This document shows, piece after piece, positions 52,961 to 62,028 of a stretch of 64,000 nucleotides of DNA (position 1 is the first letter of the stretch; every line of letters begins with the position of its first letter). Origin of the DNA: JBOFOR01 sp051654865. GTDB taxonomy: Bacteria > Bacillota > Clostridia > Peptostreptococcales > Peptostreptococcaceae. A model generated the notes under the pieces. The model searched no databases, was not told where the DNA came from, and saw nothing but the letters and a program-made list of their open reading frames with translations. The stretch is from positions 58,716 through 122,715 of the forward strand of contig JBOFYV010000013.1 in the NCBI GenBank assembly GCA_051654865.1, in the 5' to 3' direction. The position numbers and the translations under genes are program-made.

Positions 52961-54085
52961 ATGTTAGAACAGTTAAGAGAAAAGATATATAAACATAGAA
53001 GAGAACTTCACTGCAGGGCAGAAATAGGAAGAAAAGAGTTCAAAACTTCAGCTTATATAAAAAGCTATTTAAATGAACTAAAAATAGATTATCAGACATA
53101 TTTAGAAACAGGTATAGTAGGTAAAATAAAAGGTAATATAGGAAATAAAACAATTGCTTTTAGAGCTGATATTGATGCTCTTACAACAGATTCTAGCGTG
53201 GAACATTTATGTGGTCACGATGGTCATATGAGTATATTATTAGGGTTGGTTGAATATTTAAGTGCTAATAAAGAAGATTTAAATGATAATGTAGTATTTA
53301 TATTCCAACCTGCAGAGGAAGGTCCAGGAGGTGCAAAGGATTTAATAGAAGCAGGTATAATTGAAAAATATAGTATAGATGAAATTTATGGGCTTCATAT
53401 ATATCCTGAAATACCACAGGGAACAGTTGGGGTTAGAAGCGGATATTTTATGGCACATGAGGGAGAAGTTAATATAGAGATAATAGGTAAGAGTGCTCAT
53501 GGTGCTATGCCTCAAAATGGAATAGATACAATAGTAATGGCATCAAATCTTGTAAATAGTTTTCAGAGTATAGTATCTAGAAATTTAAGCCCATTAGATA
53601 ATGCAGTTTTTACTGTAGGTAAAATAGAAGGTGGAAGCAGAAGAAATATAATAGCAGAGCATGTGAGATTAGAAGGTACTATTAGAGCTTTTGCACCTGA
53701 AGTATATGAAAATATAAAATCAAGAGTAACTGACCTTTGTAGAGGTCTAGAAATATCGTATAATGGTACAGTTAATATTAATATAAAAGATGGATATCCT
53801 TCAGTTAAAAATGATAAAAACTTATACAAAGAATTTGTAAAATCATTAGAAACATATATGGAAGATGAAAAAATCATACAACTAGATCCATTAATGATAT
53901 CAGAAGATTTTTCTTATTACCAAAGAGCAGTACCAGGATTTTTCTTTATGCTAGGTTCTAGAAATGAAGAAAAAGGATTTGTAGATGGACTTCACAATAT
54001 AAACTTCAATTTTGATGAAGAGATTTTATTAAATGGATTAGAAGTATATGTAAACTTATTAAAGTATAAAAGATCATTGAATTAA
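52961..54085 (+). CDS. M20 amidohydrolase, probable N-acetyl-diaminopimelate deacetylase
   Basis: Metallohydrolase of 374 residues of the M20D/HipO type. Metal and catalytic motifs are FRADIDAL, GHDGHM, QPAEEGPGGA and ISEDFSYY, with the lid domain around GKSAHGAMPQNGID. Relatives include N-acetyl-L,L-diaminopimelate deacetylase (B. subtilis YkuR) and hippurate hydrolase. Because it is divergent from the acetyl-branch dap operon, the deacetylase role is favoured, but the substrate is not fixed by sequence. GGGGGG precedes the ATG. No L-box copy is seen on its own side. Confidence 0.85.
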   Translation: MLEQLREKIYKHRRELHCRAEIGRKEFKTSAYIKSYLNELKIDYQTYLETGIVGKIKGNIGNKTIAFRADIDALTTDSSVEHLCGHDGHMSILLGLVEYLSANKEDLNDNVVFIFQPAEEGPGGAKDLIEAGIIEKYSIDEIYGLHIYPEIPQGTVGVRSGYFMAHEGEVNIEIIGKSAHGAMPQNGIDTIVMASNLVNSFQSIVSRNLSPLDNAVFTVGKIEGGSRRNIIAEHVRLEGTIRAFAPEVYENIKSRVTDLCRGLEISYNGTVNINIKDGYPSVKNDKNLYKEFVKSLETYMEDEKIIQLDPLMISEDFSYYQRAVPGFFFMLGSRNEEKGFVDGLHNINFNFDEEILLNGLEVYVNLLKYKRSLN

Positions 54086-54100
54086 ATAATAAATAAACTT

Positions 54101-54166
54101 ACCCCTTCAAATTTTGTATAAATTTTTGTTATATGACAAAAATAAAAATAAGAAGGGGTGTTTTTT
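54101..54166 (+). promoter_or_regulatory. Terminator-like hairpin enclosing the SASP ribosome site
   Basis: ACCCCTTC (54101-54108) pairs with GAAGGGGT (54152-54159), and six T follow directly before the ATG of the SASP gene. The descending arm is also the SASP ribosome site. The long loop contains GTATA (54116), a possible sigma-G -35 element. It may terminate the M20 transcript while leaving a forespore transcript started inside the loop free to be translated. Confidence 0.55.
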
Positions 54167-54421
54167 ATGATTAATCAAGATTTAAATAAACCGAGCAAAA
54201 GAAATAAAGCAAATGCTAACAAGAAGAAGATATTGACAGATAATGATATAATGAAATATGAAATAGCATCAGAACTTGGACTACTAGACAAGGTTAGTGA
54301 GAGTGGTTGGGCAGGTCTTACAGCCAAAGAAGCTGGAAGAATTGGCGGAATACTTACATCACGAAAAAAACAACATAAGAAGATGATGGAGGACGCAAAT
54401 AAGGACGATGGAGCAGTATAA
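54167..54421 (+). CDS. Divergent alpha/beta-type SASP
   Basis: Protein of 84 residues with SASP signatures: DIMKYEIASELGL and GWAGLTAKEAGRIGGILT. The basic N-terminal extension (NKPSKRNKANANKKK) and Lys-rich tail make it longer than the standard SASP at 33026. It presumably coats DNA in spores. Its last 14 bases overlap the following methyltransferase gene, an odd coupling for a forespore gene. Confidence 0.85.
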   Translation: MINQDLNKPSKRNKANANKKKILTDNDIMKYEIASELGLLDKVSESGWAGLTAKEAGRIGGILTSRKKQHKKMMEDANKDDGAV

Positions 54422-55154
54422 TGATTTTGCATTCATTTATGATGAACTGATGAATGATGTTGATTATGATGGATGGGTTAAGTATATAGAAGAAATAATA
54501 AAAGATGAAAACACAGAAGTTCAAAACATATTAGAATTAGCATGTGGAACAGGTAACCTGACTATACCTTTGACTAAGAAAAACTATGACATAGCAGGTA
54601 TAGATATATCGGATCAAATGCTTAGTGTAGCTAGAGAAAAAGCAGAAAAAGAAGGCGTAGAGTTAGTGTTGCTTCAACAAGATATAGCAGAGCTAGATTT
54701 TGATGTTACAAATTTAGACTGTGTATTATGTGCATGTGATGGATTCAACTATGTAACATATGATGACGAATTAGAAAGTGCTTTTGCAAAAACACACGAA
54801 CTACTAAAACCGGGTGGAATATTTATATTTGACATAAGTTCACACTACAAGTTATCAAAAGTACTTGGTAACAATATGTACGGTGAAAATAGAGAAGATG
54901 TGTCATATATGTGGCAAAATTACTTTGATGATGAACAAAATCTAGTAGAAATGGAATTAGCTTTCTTTGTAAAAGATAAAAATGGAAAGTATGATAAATT
55001 TGAAGAAAAGCATTATCAAAGAGCATACACAGAAGATGAAATAATAGAAAGCTTACAAATATCAGGGTTTGAGAATATAAAAGTATACGGAGACTTTACA
55101 TTTGAAAAGCCTAAAAAAGATAGTGAAAGACTATTCTTTGTATGTAGAAAATAA
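54408..55154 (+). CDS. Class I SAM-dependent methyltransferase
   Basis: Protein of 248 residues. SAM motif I is ILELACGTGNLT, followed by YDIAGIDISDQML, the motif LDCVLCACDGFNYV and HELLKPGGIFIFDIS. The substrate is unknown. The start ATG lies inside the SASP reading frame and its own ribosome site is poor (AAGGA only 2 bases away), so it may rely on translational coupling. hslO follows after 20 bases. Confidence 0.9.
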   Translation: MEQYNDFAFIYDELMNDVDYDGWVKYIEEIIKDENTEVQNILELACGTGNLTIPLTKKNYDIAGIDISDQMLSVAREKAEKEGVELVLLQQDIAELDFDVTNLDCVLCACDGFNYVTYDDELESAFAKTHELLKPGGIFIFDISSHYKLSKVLGNNMYGENREDVSYMWQNYFDDEQNLVEMELAFFVKDKNGKYDKFEEKHYQRAYTEDEIIESLQISGFENIKVYGDFTFEKPKKDSERLFFVCRK

Positions 55155-55174
55155 AATATAGTTTGGAGGATGTT

Positions 55175-56050
55175 ATGACGGATTATGTAATAAGAGCAAC
55201 AGGAGGGGAAGGTCAAGTAAGAGCCTTCATAGGAACTACTACAAACATGGTAGAAGAAGCAAGAAAACTACACAATACTACAAAGGTTGCAACAGCAGCA
55301 CTTGGTAGAACTTTAACAGCAACATCTATGATGGGGCTAATGATGAAAAATAAAGGTGATAAAGTAACCGTAATCATAAAAGGTGGAGGACCAATAGGTA
55401 GCATATTAGCTACTTCTAATGTAGAAGGTACCGTAAAAGGATATGTTGAAAATCCTAATGTAGAAGTACCTGACTATGAAAATGGAAAATTAAATGTAGC
55501 AGCTGCTGTAGGTACTAATGGAGTAGTAAAAGTAATCAAAGATTTAGGTCTAAGAGAACCATACAATGGAGCATATCCATTAGTAAGTGGAGAAATAGCA
55601 GAAGATTTTACTCATTACTTTGCACTATCAGAGCAAACTCCATCAATAGTGGCTTTAGGAGTACTTACAACTGGGTTTGAAGTAGAACATGCTGGAGGAC
55701 TTATAGTACAGCTAATGCCAGATGCAACAGAAGAAACTATATCTCAAATAGAAAAAAATGTTAGAAATTTATCATCTATAACTACAATGATGCAAGAAGG
55801 TAAAATGCCAGAAGATATACTAAACATAATATTAGAAGGATTAAATCCTAGAATATTAGATAAAGTAAACGTAAAGTTTGAATGTGAATGCTCGTTTGAA
55901 AAAGGAAAAGAAGTTTTAACTTCAATAGGAAAATATGAATTAACACAAATCATAGAAGAAGATAAAGGTGCAGAAATAGGATGTCAATTCTGTAATACTA
56001 AGTATAAGTACACAGAAGAAGAGCTTAAAGCTTTATTAGATGAAATGTAA
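55175..56050 (+). CDS. hslO: Redox-regulated chaperone Hsp33
   Basis: Cytoplasmic holdase of 291 residues activated by oxidative unfolding. The N-terminal domain starts MTDYVIRATGGEGQVRAF. The C-terminal zinc centre is made of CxC (CECSFEKG) and CxxC (GCQFCNTKY). TTGGAGG precedes ATG 55175; an in-frame TTG at 55163 is part of that site. It closes the SASP-methyltransferase-hslO gene cluster. Confidence 0.96.
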   Translation: MTDYVIRATGGEGQVRAFIGTTTNMVEEARKLHNTTKVATAALGRTLTATSMMGLMMKNKGDKVTVIIKGGGPIGSILATSNVEGTVKGYVENPNVEVPDYENGKLNVAAAVGTNGVVKVIKDLGLREPYNGAYPLVSGEIAEDFTHYFALSEQTPSIVALGVLTTGFEVEHAGGLIVQLMPDATEETISQIEKNVRNLSSITTMMQEGKMPEDILNIILEGLNPRILDKVNVKFECECSFEKGKEVLTSIGKYELTQIIEEDKGAEIGCQFCNTKYKYTEEELKALLDEM

Positions 56051-56061
56051 AATAATGAAAT

Positions 56062-56125
56062 AAAAACCCTTTTGGACAAGATATATGTAAAAATGGTAAT
56101 ATATATCTATACAAAAGGGTTTTTT
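56062..56125 (+). terminator. Terminator of hslO
   Basis: AAAAACCCTTTTG pairs with CAAAAGGGTTTTT, with an inner AGATATAT / ATATATCT helix, ending in six T. Confidence 0.85.
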
Positions 56126-56180
56126 GTAGCACATAATAAATAATACTCATTTTACAAATATACTGGGGAGGTGTATGTAT

Positions 56181-57527
56181 ATGAATTTTAATCAAGGTTT
56201 GGAACTAACACAAACCCAAAAACTAATAATGACTACACAATTAAAACAGTCTTTATCTATATTAAATATGAGCAGATTAGAACTAGAAGAAGAAGTCAAA
56301 AAGGAAGTTGAAGAAAACCCATTACTTGAAAGTGAAAGAACTAATGAAATAGACTGGGAATCATACATAAAAGATATGGATAGATATAGAAAAGATACTA
56401 GAAGCGAAGTAAACTATAATCCAGACAATGATATAAATCTAGAAAATCTAATCAAAGACTCAGAAAGTCTGTATGAACATTTAAAATTTCAAATAAGTTT
56501 ATACAAACTGAGAGACAAAGAAATGGAAGTTTGTGAATATATTATAGATAGTTTAGATGAAGATGGATACTTAAGGGTAGATGAAAAAGAAATTATAAAT
56601 GAATTAAATATAAATAAGAGTATGTTTGAAGGATGTTTAGAAAGTATACAACAGTTAGAACCAAGTGGAATTGGAGCTAGAAACTTATCTGAATGTTTAA
56701 CAATACAAATACATAATTTAGGAATATATGACGAATTATTAGAAGAAATAATATGTAAAGACTTAGAACTAATAGGAAAAAATAAATATAAGGATATAAG
56801 TAAAAAATACGATATTCCTCTTCAAAGGTGTGTAAACCTAATAAATATAATAAAAACATTAGACCCTAAACCGGGAAGAACGTGCAGTGTTGAAAGAAGT
56901 GTTTATATTCAACCAGACGTGGTAATAGAAAAAATAGACAGTGAGTTTGTAGTATGTACAAATGAAAATGATGGAGTAAAGCTTAGAGTAAATAACTTTT
57001 ATAAAGAAGTATTAAAAAATTCTCAATCAGATAAAGATGCAAAAAGCTTTATTAAGGAAAAGTTAAATTCAGCTACCGGACTTATAAAAAATATTGAGAA
57101 TAGAAAAGCAACAATACTTAAAATTGCAGAAGAAATAGTTAAATATCAGGACGAGTTTTTTAATAAAGGTATTAAATACATAAAGCCTATGAAAATGAAA
57201 GATATAGCAGAAGAATTAGATTTTCATGAGTCTACAATAAGTAGAGGTGTTAATGGAAAATATATGCTTACTCCTTTTGGTATGTTTGAATTTAAATATT
57301 TCTTTAGTAGTGCATTAGAAAATGATGATAACGGAACCACATCGAGTATCAGTATAAAAAAGATGATAGAAGAAATAATAAAGCAGGAAAATAAAGCAAA
57401 ACCGCTAAGTGATGATTCTATAGTGAAAGTACTGAAGGAGAAAGGTGTAACAGTAGCCAGGAGAACGGTTGCAAAATATCGAGAAGAATTAGGAATCCTG
57501 TCATCTAGTAAAAGAAAACGATACTAG
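56181..57527 (+). CDS. rpoN: RNA polymerase sigma-54 factor
   Basis: Sigma-54 of 448 residues. Region I is QGLELTQTQKLIMTTQLKQSL, the core-binding domain is in the middle, and the C-terminal RpoN box is ARRTVAKYREELG, which reads the -24 element. The helix-turn-helix FHESTISRGVNGKYMLTPFG contacts -12. ATG 56181 has 9 bases to GGGGAGG, better than ATG 56175. It could serve the -24/-12 promoter at 38060. Confidence 0.96.
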   Translation: MNFNQGLELTQTQKLIMTTQLKQSLSILNMSRLELEEEVKKEVEENPLLESERTNEIDWESYIKDMDRYRKDTRSEVNYNPDNDINLENLIKDSESLYEHLKFQISLYKLRDKEMEVCEYIIDSLDEDGYLRVDEKEIINELNINKSMFEGCLESIQQLEPSGIGARNLSECLTIQIHNLGIYDELLEEIICKDLELIGKNKYKDISKKYDIPLQRCVNLINIIKTLDPKPGRTCSVERSVYIQPDVVIEKIDSEFVVCTNENDGVKLRVNNFYKEVLKNSQSDKDAKSFIKEKLNSATGLIKNIENRKATILKIAEEIVKYQDEFFNKGIKYIKPMKMKDIAEELDFHESTISRGVNGKYMLTPFGMFEFKYFFSSALENDDNGTTSSISIKKMIEEIIKQENKAKPLSDDSIVKVLKEKGVTVARRTVAKYREELGILSSSKRKRY

Positions 57528-57573
57528 TAATACATTAAAATAAAAAATAAATATAAAAATGTTGTAAAAACTA

Positions 57574-57602
57574 TTGAAAAAAATAACCAATTAATATACA
57601 AT
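57574..57602 (+). promoter_or_regulatory. Promoter of cggR-gap
   Basis: TTGAAA at 57574 and TACAAT at 57597, 17 bases apart, giving a start near 57609, just before the operator. Confidence 0.65.
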
Positions 57603-57613
57603 GAAATTAGGTT

Positions 57614-57653
57614 GTGGGAACAAAATACACACCAGGGACAAAAAAGGTCCCGA
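57614..57653 (+). promoter_or_regulatory. Probable CggR operator
   Basis: GGGAC (57635-57639) and GTCCC (57647-57651) form a dyad around a 7-base A-rich spacer. A further half-site GTGGGAAC lies at 57614-57621. In B. subtilis CggR binds tandem CGGGAC-N6-TGTCCCG-type sites downstream of its promoter. Autoregulation by the next gene product, relieved by fructose 1,6-bisphosphate, is inferred. Confidence 0.68.
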
Positions 57654-57682
57654 GAAGCGGAATGATTAATAAGGAGTTAAAA

Positions 57683-58705
57683 ATGAAAGACCTATTAAAA
57701 ATACAACAAAAGTTAATTCCGCAAGTAATTGAACTTATGGAAAGAAGATACTCTGTACTTAGACAAATATCTTTAAGTGAACCAGTAGGTAGAAGAACCT
57801 TATCTAATTTACTAGGAATTAGTGAAAGGATAGTAAGATCTGAAACTGAATTTTTAAAAGAACAACAACTTATAGATGTAGCAGTATCTGGAATGACCAT
57901 AACGAAAGAAGGTGCAGTAATCCTAGATGATCTTAAAGAAGTTATGAAAGAAATTATGGGGTTATCTACACTGCAAGAAAGAGTTAGAGAAAAGTTAGGC
58001 ATAAAGAAGGTTTTATTAGTACCAGGTAGTTTCGATACTAATGAAACACTACTAAAAGATGTAGCAAGATGTGGAGCTGAGTACTTCCTTGATGTCCTAA
58101 AAGATGGTGACATAGTTTCAATTACAGGTGGAAGTACGATGTTAGAATTTGCTAACAGCATAAAAACAGATAAAAAATACAACAACGTAACTGTAGTTCC
58201 TGCTAGAGGAAGTATGGGAAAAGATGTAGAACATCAGTCAAATAATGTAGTCGCAATGGCGAGCAAAAAACTACATTCACATTATAAATTACTACATGTA
58301 CCAGATGAATTGGGAGAAGAAGCAATAAAAATGCTTACTCAAGAGCCTGGAATTAAAAAGACGCTAGACTATATTCAAAAAACAGATGTACTTGTTTTTG
58401 GAATAGGTAAAGCAGATGAAATGGCAAGAAAAAGAAGACTGCCAGATCAAAAGGCAAATGAAATAATAGAAAAAGGTGGAGTTGGAGAAGCCTTTGGACA
58501 TTACTTTAATGAAGCTGGGGAAATTGTTTGTAAGTTAAATACAATAGGTATAGACTTAGAAACATTCAAAAATGTAAAAGAAAGTATAGCGATATTTGCA
58601 GGGAAAAGAAAAGTAGATGCATTAATAGCTATGACAAACATCAATAAGAACATAGTTCTTATAACAGATGAAGAAAATGGGTACAAAATATTAGAAGAAT
58701 TATAA
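57683..58705 (+). CDS. cggR: Central glycolytic genes regulator CggR
   Basis: SorC/DeoR-type repressor of 340 residues. The N-terminal winged helix contains GRRTLSNLLGISERIVRSETEFL. The sugar-phosphate-binding domain contains SITGGSTMLEFA and FGIGKADEMARKRRL. It controls lower glycolysis genes in Firmicutes and precedes gap here. ATG 57683 is 6 bases from AAGGAG; upstream in-frame GTG and ATG codons extend back into the operator. Confidence 0.94.
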   Translation: MKDLLKIQQKLIPQVIELMERRYSVLRQISLSEPVGRRTLSNLLGISERIVRSETEFLKEQQLIDVAVSGMTITKEGAVILDDLKEVMKEIMGLSTLQERVREKLGIKKVLLVPGSFDTNETLLKDVARCGAEYFLDVLKDGDIVSITGGSTMLEFANSIKTDKKYNNVTVVPARGSMGKDVEHQSNNVVAMASKKLHSHYKLLHVPDELGEEAIKMLTQEPGIKKTLDYIQKTDVLVFGIGKADEMARKRRLPDQKANEIIEKGGVGEAFGHYFNEAGEIVCKLNTIGIDLETFKNVKESIAIFAGKRKVDALIAMTNINKNIVLITDEENGYKILEEL

Positions 58706-58770
58706 ATTAGTTAAAAACTAGCATTGCTAGTCAATAATATATATATTTTATACATACAGGAGGTAGCAAA

Positions 58771-59778
58771 ATGGTTAAAGTTGCTATAAACGGATTTGGG
58801 AGAATAGGAAGATTAGCTTTAAGAAAATTAATGGAACAAACTGATAAGTTTGAAGTTGTTGCAATAAACGACTTAACAGATGCTAAGACATTAGCTCACT
58901 TATTCAAGTATGACTCTGCTCAAGGTAGATTCAATGGTGAAATAGAAGTTAAAGATGGAGCTTTCATAGTTAATGGACAAGAAATAAAAGTTACTGCTGA
59001 AAGAAACCCAGCTGACTTACCATGGGCTGAATTAAACGTTGATATAGTATTAGAATGTACTGGATTCTTCACTTCTCAAGAGAAGGCTGGATTACACTTA
59101 GAAGCTGGAGCTAAGAAAGTTGTTATATCTGCACCTGCTACAGGAGATATAAAGACAGTAGTATTCAATGTAAACCATGACATATTAGATGGAACTGAAA
59201 CAGTTATATCAGGAGCTTCTTGTACAACTAACTGTTTAGCACCAATGGCTAAAACATTACAAGACAAGTTTGAATTACAAAAAGGATTCATGACTACTAT
59301 ACATGCATACACTAATGACCAAAATACATTAGATGGACCTCACGGAAAGAACGACTTAAGAAGAGGTAGAGCTGCTGCTGCAAACATAGTTCCTAACACT
59401 ACAGGAGCTGCAAAAGCTATAGGTTTAGTTATACCTGAATTAAAAGGTAAATTAGACGGAGGAGCTCAAAGAGTTCCAGTTATAACTGGTTCTTTAACTG
59501 AATTAGTTTGTACATTAGGAAAGAAAGTAACTGTAGAAGAAATAAACGCTGCTATGAAAGCTGCTGCAACTGAATCTTTCGGATACACTGAAGAAGAATT
59601 AGTATCTACTGACATAATAGGAATAGACTTCGGATCATTATTCGATGCTACTCAAACAAGAGTTATGGAAGTAAACGGAGAGCAATTAGTTAAAGTTGTT
59701 TCTTGGTATGATAACGAAATGTCTTATACAGCTCAATTAATAAGAACATTAGGATACTTTGCTTCATTAGCTAAGTAA
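58771..59778 (+). CDS. gap: Glyceraldehyde-3-phosphate dehydrogenase
   Basis: NAD-dependent glycolytic enzyme of 335 residues. The Rossmann loop is INGFGRIGRLALRK, the catalytic Cys151 is in SGASCTTNCLAP, and SWYDNEMSYT is near the C-terminus. Codon use is strongly biased, as in highly expressed genes. AGGAGG precedes the ATG. A terminator after it limits read-through to pgk. Confidence 0.98.
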   Translation: MVKVAINGFGRIGRLALRKLMEQTDKFEVVAINDLTDAKTLAHLFKYDSAQGRFNGEIEVKDGAFIVNGQEIKVTAERNPADLPWAELNVDIVLECTGFFTSQEKAGLHLEAGAKKVVISAPATGDIKTVVFNVNHDILDGTETVISGASCTTNCLAPMAKTLQDKFELQKGFMTTIHAYTNDQNTLDGPHGKNDLRRGRAAAANIVPNTTGAAKAIGLVIPELKGKLDGGAQRVPVITGSLTELVCTLGKKVTVEEINAAMKAAATESFGYTEEELVSTDIIGIDFGSLFDATQTRVMEVNGEQLVKVVSWYDNEMSYTAQLIRTLGYFASLAK

Positions 59779-59786
59779 TTTAATAC

Positions 59787-59832
59787 AAGTCCGAGTTTGG
59801 AGCCTTAGGGCTTCAAATTACGGACTTTTTTA
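59787..59832 (+). terminator. Terminator between gap and pgk
   Basis: AAGTCCG pairs with CGGACTT, with an imperfect inner stem including GAGCC/GGCTT, followed by a T-run. It probably lets gap be expressed above the downstream genes. Confidence 0.82.
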
Positions 59833-59906
59833 AAAGTGAACATAACGAAACTATATTAAAATATATAAATTATTACTAGGGTTTCTTTTTGAGAGGAGAG
59901 AGCAAA

Positions 59907-61106
59907 ATGTCAATGCTTAACAAAAAAACAATAGAAGATATAAACGTGAACGGGAAAAAGGTTTTAGTAAGATGTGACTTCAATGTACCTTTAAAGGATG
60001 GAGTTATAACTGATGAAAATAGATTAAATGGTGCAATGCCAACTATAAAGTACTTAATCGAAAATGGAGCAAAAGTTATATTATGTTCTCATTTAGGGAA
60101 GCCAAAGGGAGAAGCTAAGCCAGAATTATCGTTAGCACCTGTTGCTAAGAGATTATCAGAAATGTTAGATAAAGAAGTAGTGTTTGCTGCTGATGATAAC
60201 GTTGTAGGGGAAAATGCTAGAGCGGCTGTAGAAAAAATGGAAAATGGTGATGTAGTATTACTACAAAACACTAGATACAGAAAAGAAGAAACTAAAAATG
60301 AAGAAAACTTCTCTAAAGAATTAGCTTCATTAGCTGACGTATTCGTAAACGATGCATTCGGTACTGCTCATAGAGCTCACTGTTCAACAGTAGGTGCTGG
60401 AGAGTTCTTAAATGAAAGAGCTTGCGGATACTTAATACAAAAAGAATTAAAGTTCTTAGGAGAAGCAGTTGCTACTCCAGTTAGACCTTTCACTGCTATA
60501 TTAGGTGGAGCTAAAGTTTCTGATAAGATAGCTGTTATAGAGCAATTATTAGAAAAAGTAGACAACATAATAATAGGTGGAGGAATGTCTTATACATTCT
60601 TAAAAGCTTTAGGACACGAAATAGGAACTTCATTAGTTGAAGCTGATAGAGTAGAGTACGCTAAAGAAATGATGGCTAAAGCAGAAGCTAAAGGTGTTAA
60701 ATTCTTATTACCAATAGACAATGCTGTAGCTGACAAATTTGCAGACGTTGCACCAGTAATAACTGAAGGTGCTGATATACCAGAAGGATTTATGGGACTA
60801 GATATAGGACCTAAGACAATAGAGTTATACGTAAACACTGTAAATGAATCTAAGACAATAGTATGGAATGGACCAATGGGAGTATTCGAATTCGAAAACT
60901 TCGCAGCTGGAACATTAGCAGTTGCTAAAGCTATGGCAGCTTTAACTGATGCTACTACTGTAATAGGTGGAGGAGACTCTGCTGCTGCAGTTAACCAATT
61001 AGGATTCGGAGACAACATGACTCACGTTTCTACTGGTGGAGGAGCTTCATTAGAGTTCTTAGAAGGTAAAGAATTACCAGGAATAGTAGCTTTAGATAAC
61101 AAGTAA
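59907..61106 (+). CDS. pgk: Phosphoglycerate kinase
   Basis: Two-domain kinase of 399 residues making ATP from 1,3-bisphosphoglycerate. Typical motifs are VRCDFNVPLKDG, SHLGKPKG, FGTAHRAHCST, LGGAKVSDKI and GGGDSAAA. GAGAGGAG lies before ATG 59907; an earlier in-frame GTG-type extension lacks a site. Codon bias is strong. Confidence 0.98.
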   Translation: MSMLNKKTIEDINVNGKKVLVRCDFNVPLKDGVITDENRLNGAMPTIKYLIENGAKVILCSHLGKPKGEAKPELSLAPVAKRLSEMLDKEVVFAADDNVVGENARAAVEKMENGDVVLLQNTRYRKEETKNEENFSKELASLADVFVNDAFGTAHRAHCSTVGAGEFLNERACGYLIQKELKFLGEAVATPVRPFTAILGGAKVSDKIAVIEQLLEKVDNIIIGGGMSYTFLKALGHEIGTSLVEADRVEYAKEMMAKAEAKGVKFLLPIDNAVADKFADVAPVITEGADIPEGFMGLDIGPKTIELYVNTVNESKTIVWNGPMGVFEFENFAAGTLAVAKAMAALTDATTVIGGGDSAAAVNQLGFGDNMTHVSTGGGASLEFLEGKELPGIVALDNK

Positions 61107-61210
61107 TATAAAAATATAGTAAAACATAATCAATGTTATACATTTAAATAAATATATGACCACAGTTAGTTTTATATTTGAAACTACCTTAAAATAATAC
61201 AAATTAAATA

Positions 61211-61240
61211 TAGAGAAATCTGCCTACACAGGTTTCTCTA
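61211..61240 (+). other. Stem-loop in the tpiA leader
   Basis: TAGAGAAATCTG pairs with CAGGTTTCTCTA (one T-G pair), a 12-bp stem with a 6-base loop, 33 bases before the tpiA start. No T-run follows, so it may be an mRNA processing or stability signal. Confidence 0.5.
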
Positions 61241-61272
61241 GGATTTAATTTCCAAGTGGGAGGAAAAGTAAA

Positions 61273-62016
61273 ATGAGAAAGCCTATAATAGCAGGAAACT
61301 GGAAAATGAACAAAACTATAGCTGAAGCTGTAGAATTTGTGAATGAAGTTAAAAATAACGTAAATAACGATAATGTAGAAGCGGTAATATGTGCACCTTT
61401 CACATTATTAAAAGACTTAAAAGAAATAACTAAAGGAACTAACATAAAAGTAGCTGCTCAAAATATGCACTACGCTGAAAGTGGAGCTTTCACAGGGGAA
61501 ATATCAGCTTCAATGTTAAAAGAATTAGATATGGACTACGTTGTAATAGGACACTCAGAAAGAAGAGAATACTTCAATGAAACTGATGAAACTTGCAACA
61601 AGAAAGTATTAAAAGCTTTAGAAGTTGGAATAGATCCAATATTATGTTGTGGAGAAACATTAGAAGAAAGAGAAGCTGGAGAAACTAAGAACGTTTGTAA
61701 AGTACAAGTAGAAGGTGCTTTAAAAGACGTAACTAGTGAAGATTTAGCTAAGGTTGTTATAGCTTACGAACCAGTATGGGCTATAGGAACTGGAAAAACT
61801 GCAACTAGTGAAGATGCTAACGATGTAATCAAATACATAAGAGAAGTAGTAGCTGGACTTTACGGAGATAAAGCTAACGAAGTTAGAATACAATACGGTG
61901 GAAGTGTTAAGCCTTCAAACGTAGCTGAAATAATGGGACAAAGCGACATAGATGGAGCTTTAGTTGGTGGAGCTAGTTTAGCTGCTAGTGATTACACTCA
62001 ATTAGTTAACTACTAA
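61273..62016 (+). CDS. tpiA: Triosephosphate isomerase
   Basis: TIM-barrel enzyme of 247 residues. Lys in NWKMN, catalytic His in IGHSERREYF, catalytic Glu in AYEPVWAIGTG and phosphate loop YGGSVKPSN are all present. GGGAGG precedes the ATG. gpmI follows after 12 bases, so the two are cotranscribed. Confidence 0.98.
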   Translation: MRKPIIAGNWKMNKTIAEAVEFVNEVKNNVNNDNVEAVICAPFTLLKDLKEITKGTNIKVAAQNMHYAESGAFTGEISASMLKELDMDYVVIGHSERREYFNETDETCNKKVLKALEVGIDPILCCGETLEEREAGETKNVCKVQVEGALKDVTSEDLAKVVIAYEPVWAIGTGKTATSEDANDVIKYIREVVAGLYGDKANEVRIQYGGSVKPSNVAEIMGQSDIDGALVGGASLAASDYTQLVNY

Positions 62017-62028
62017 GGAGAAATACAC

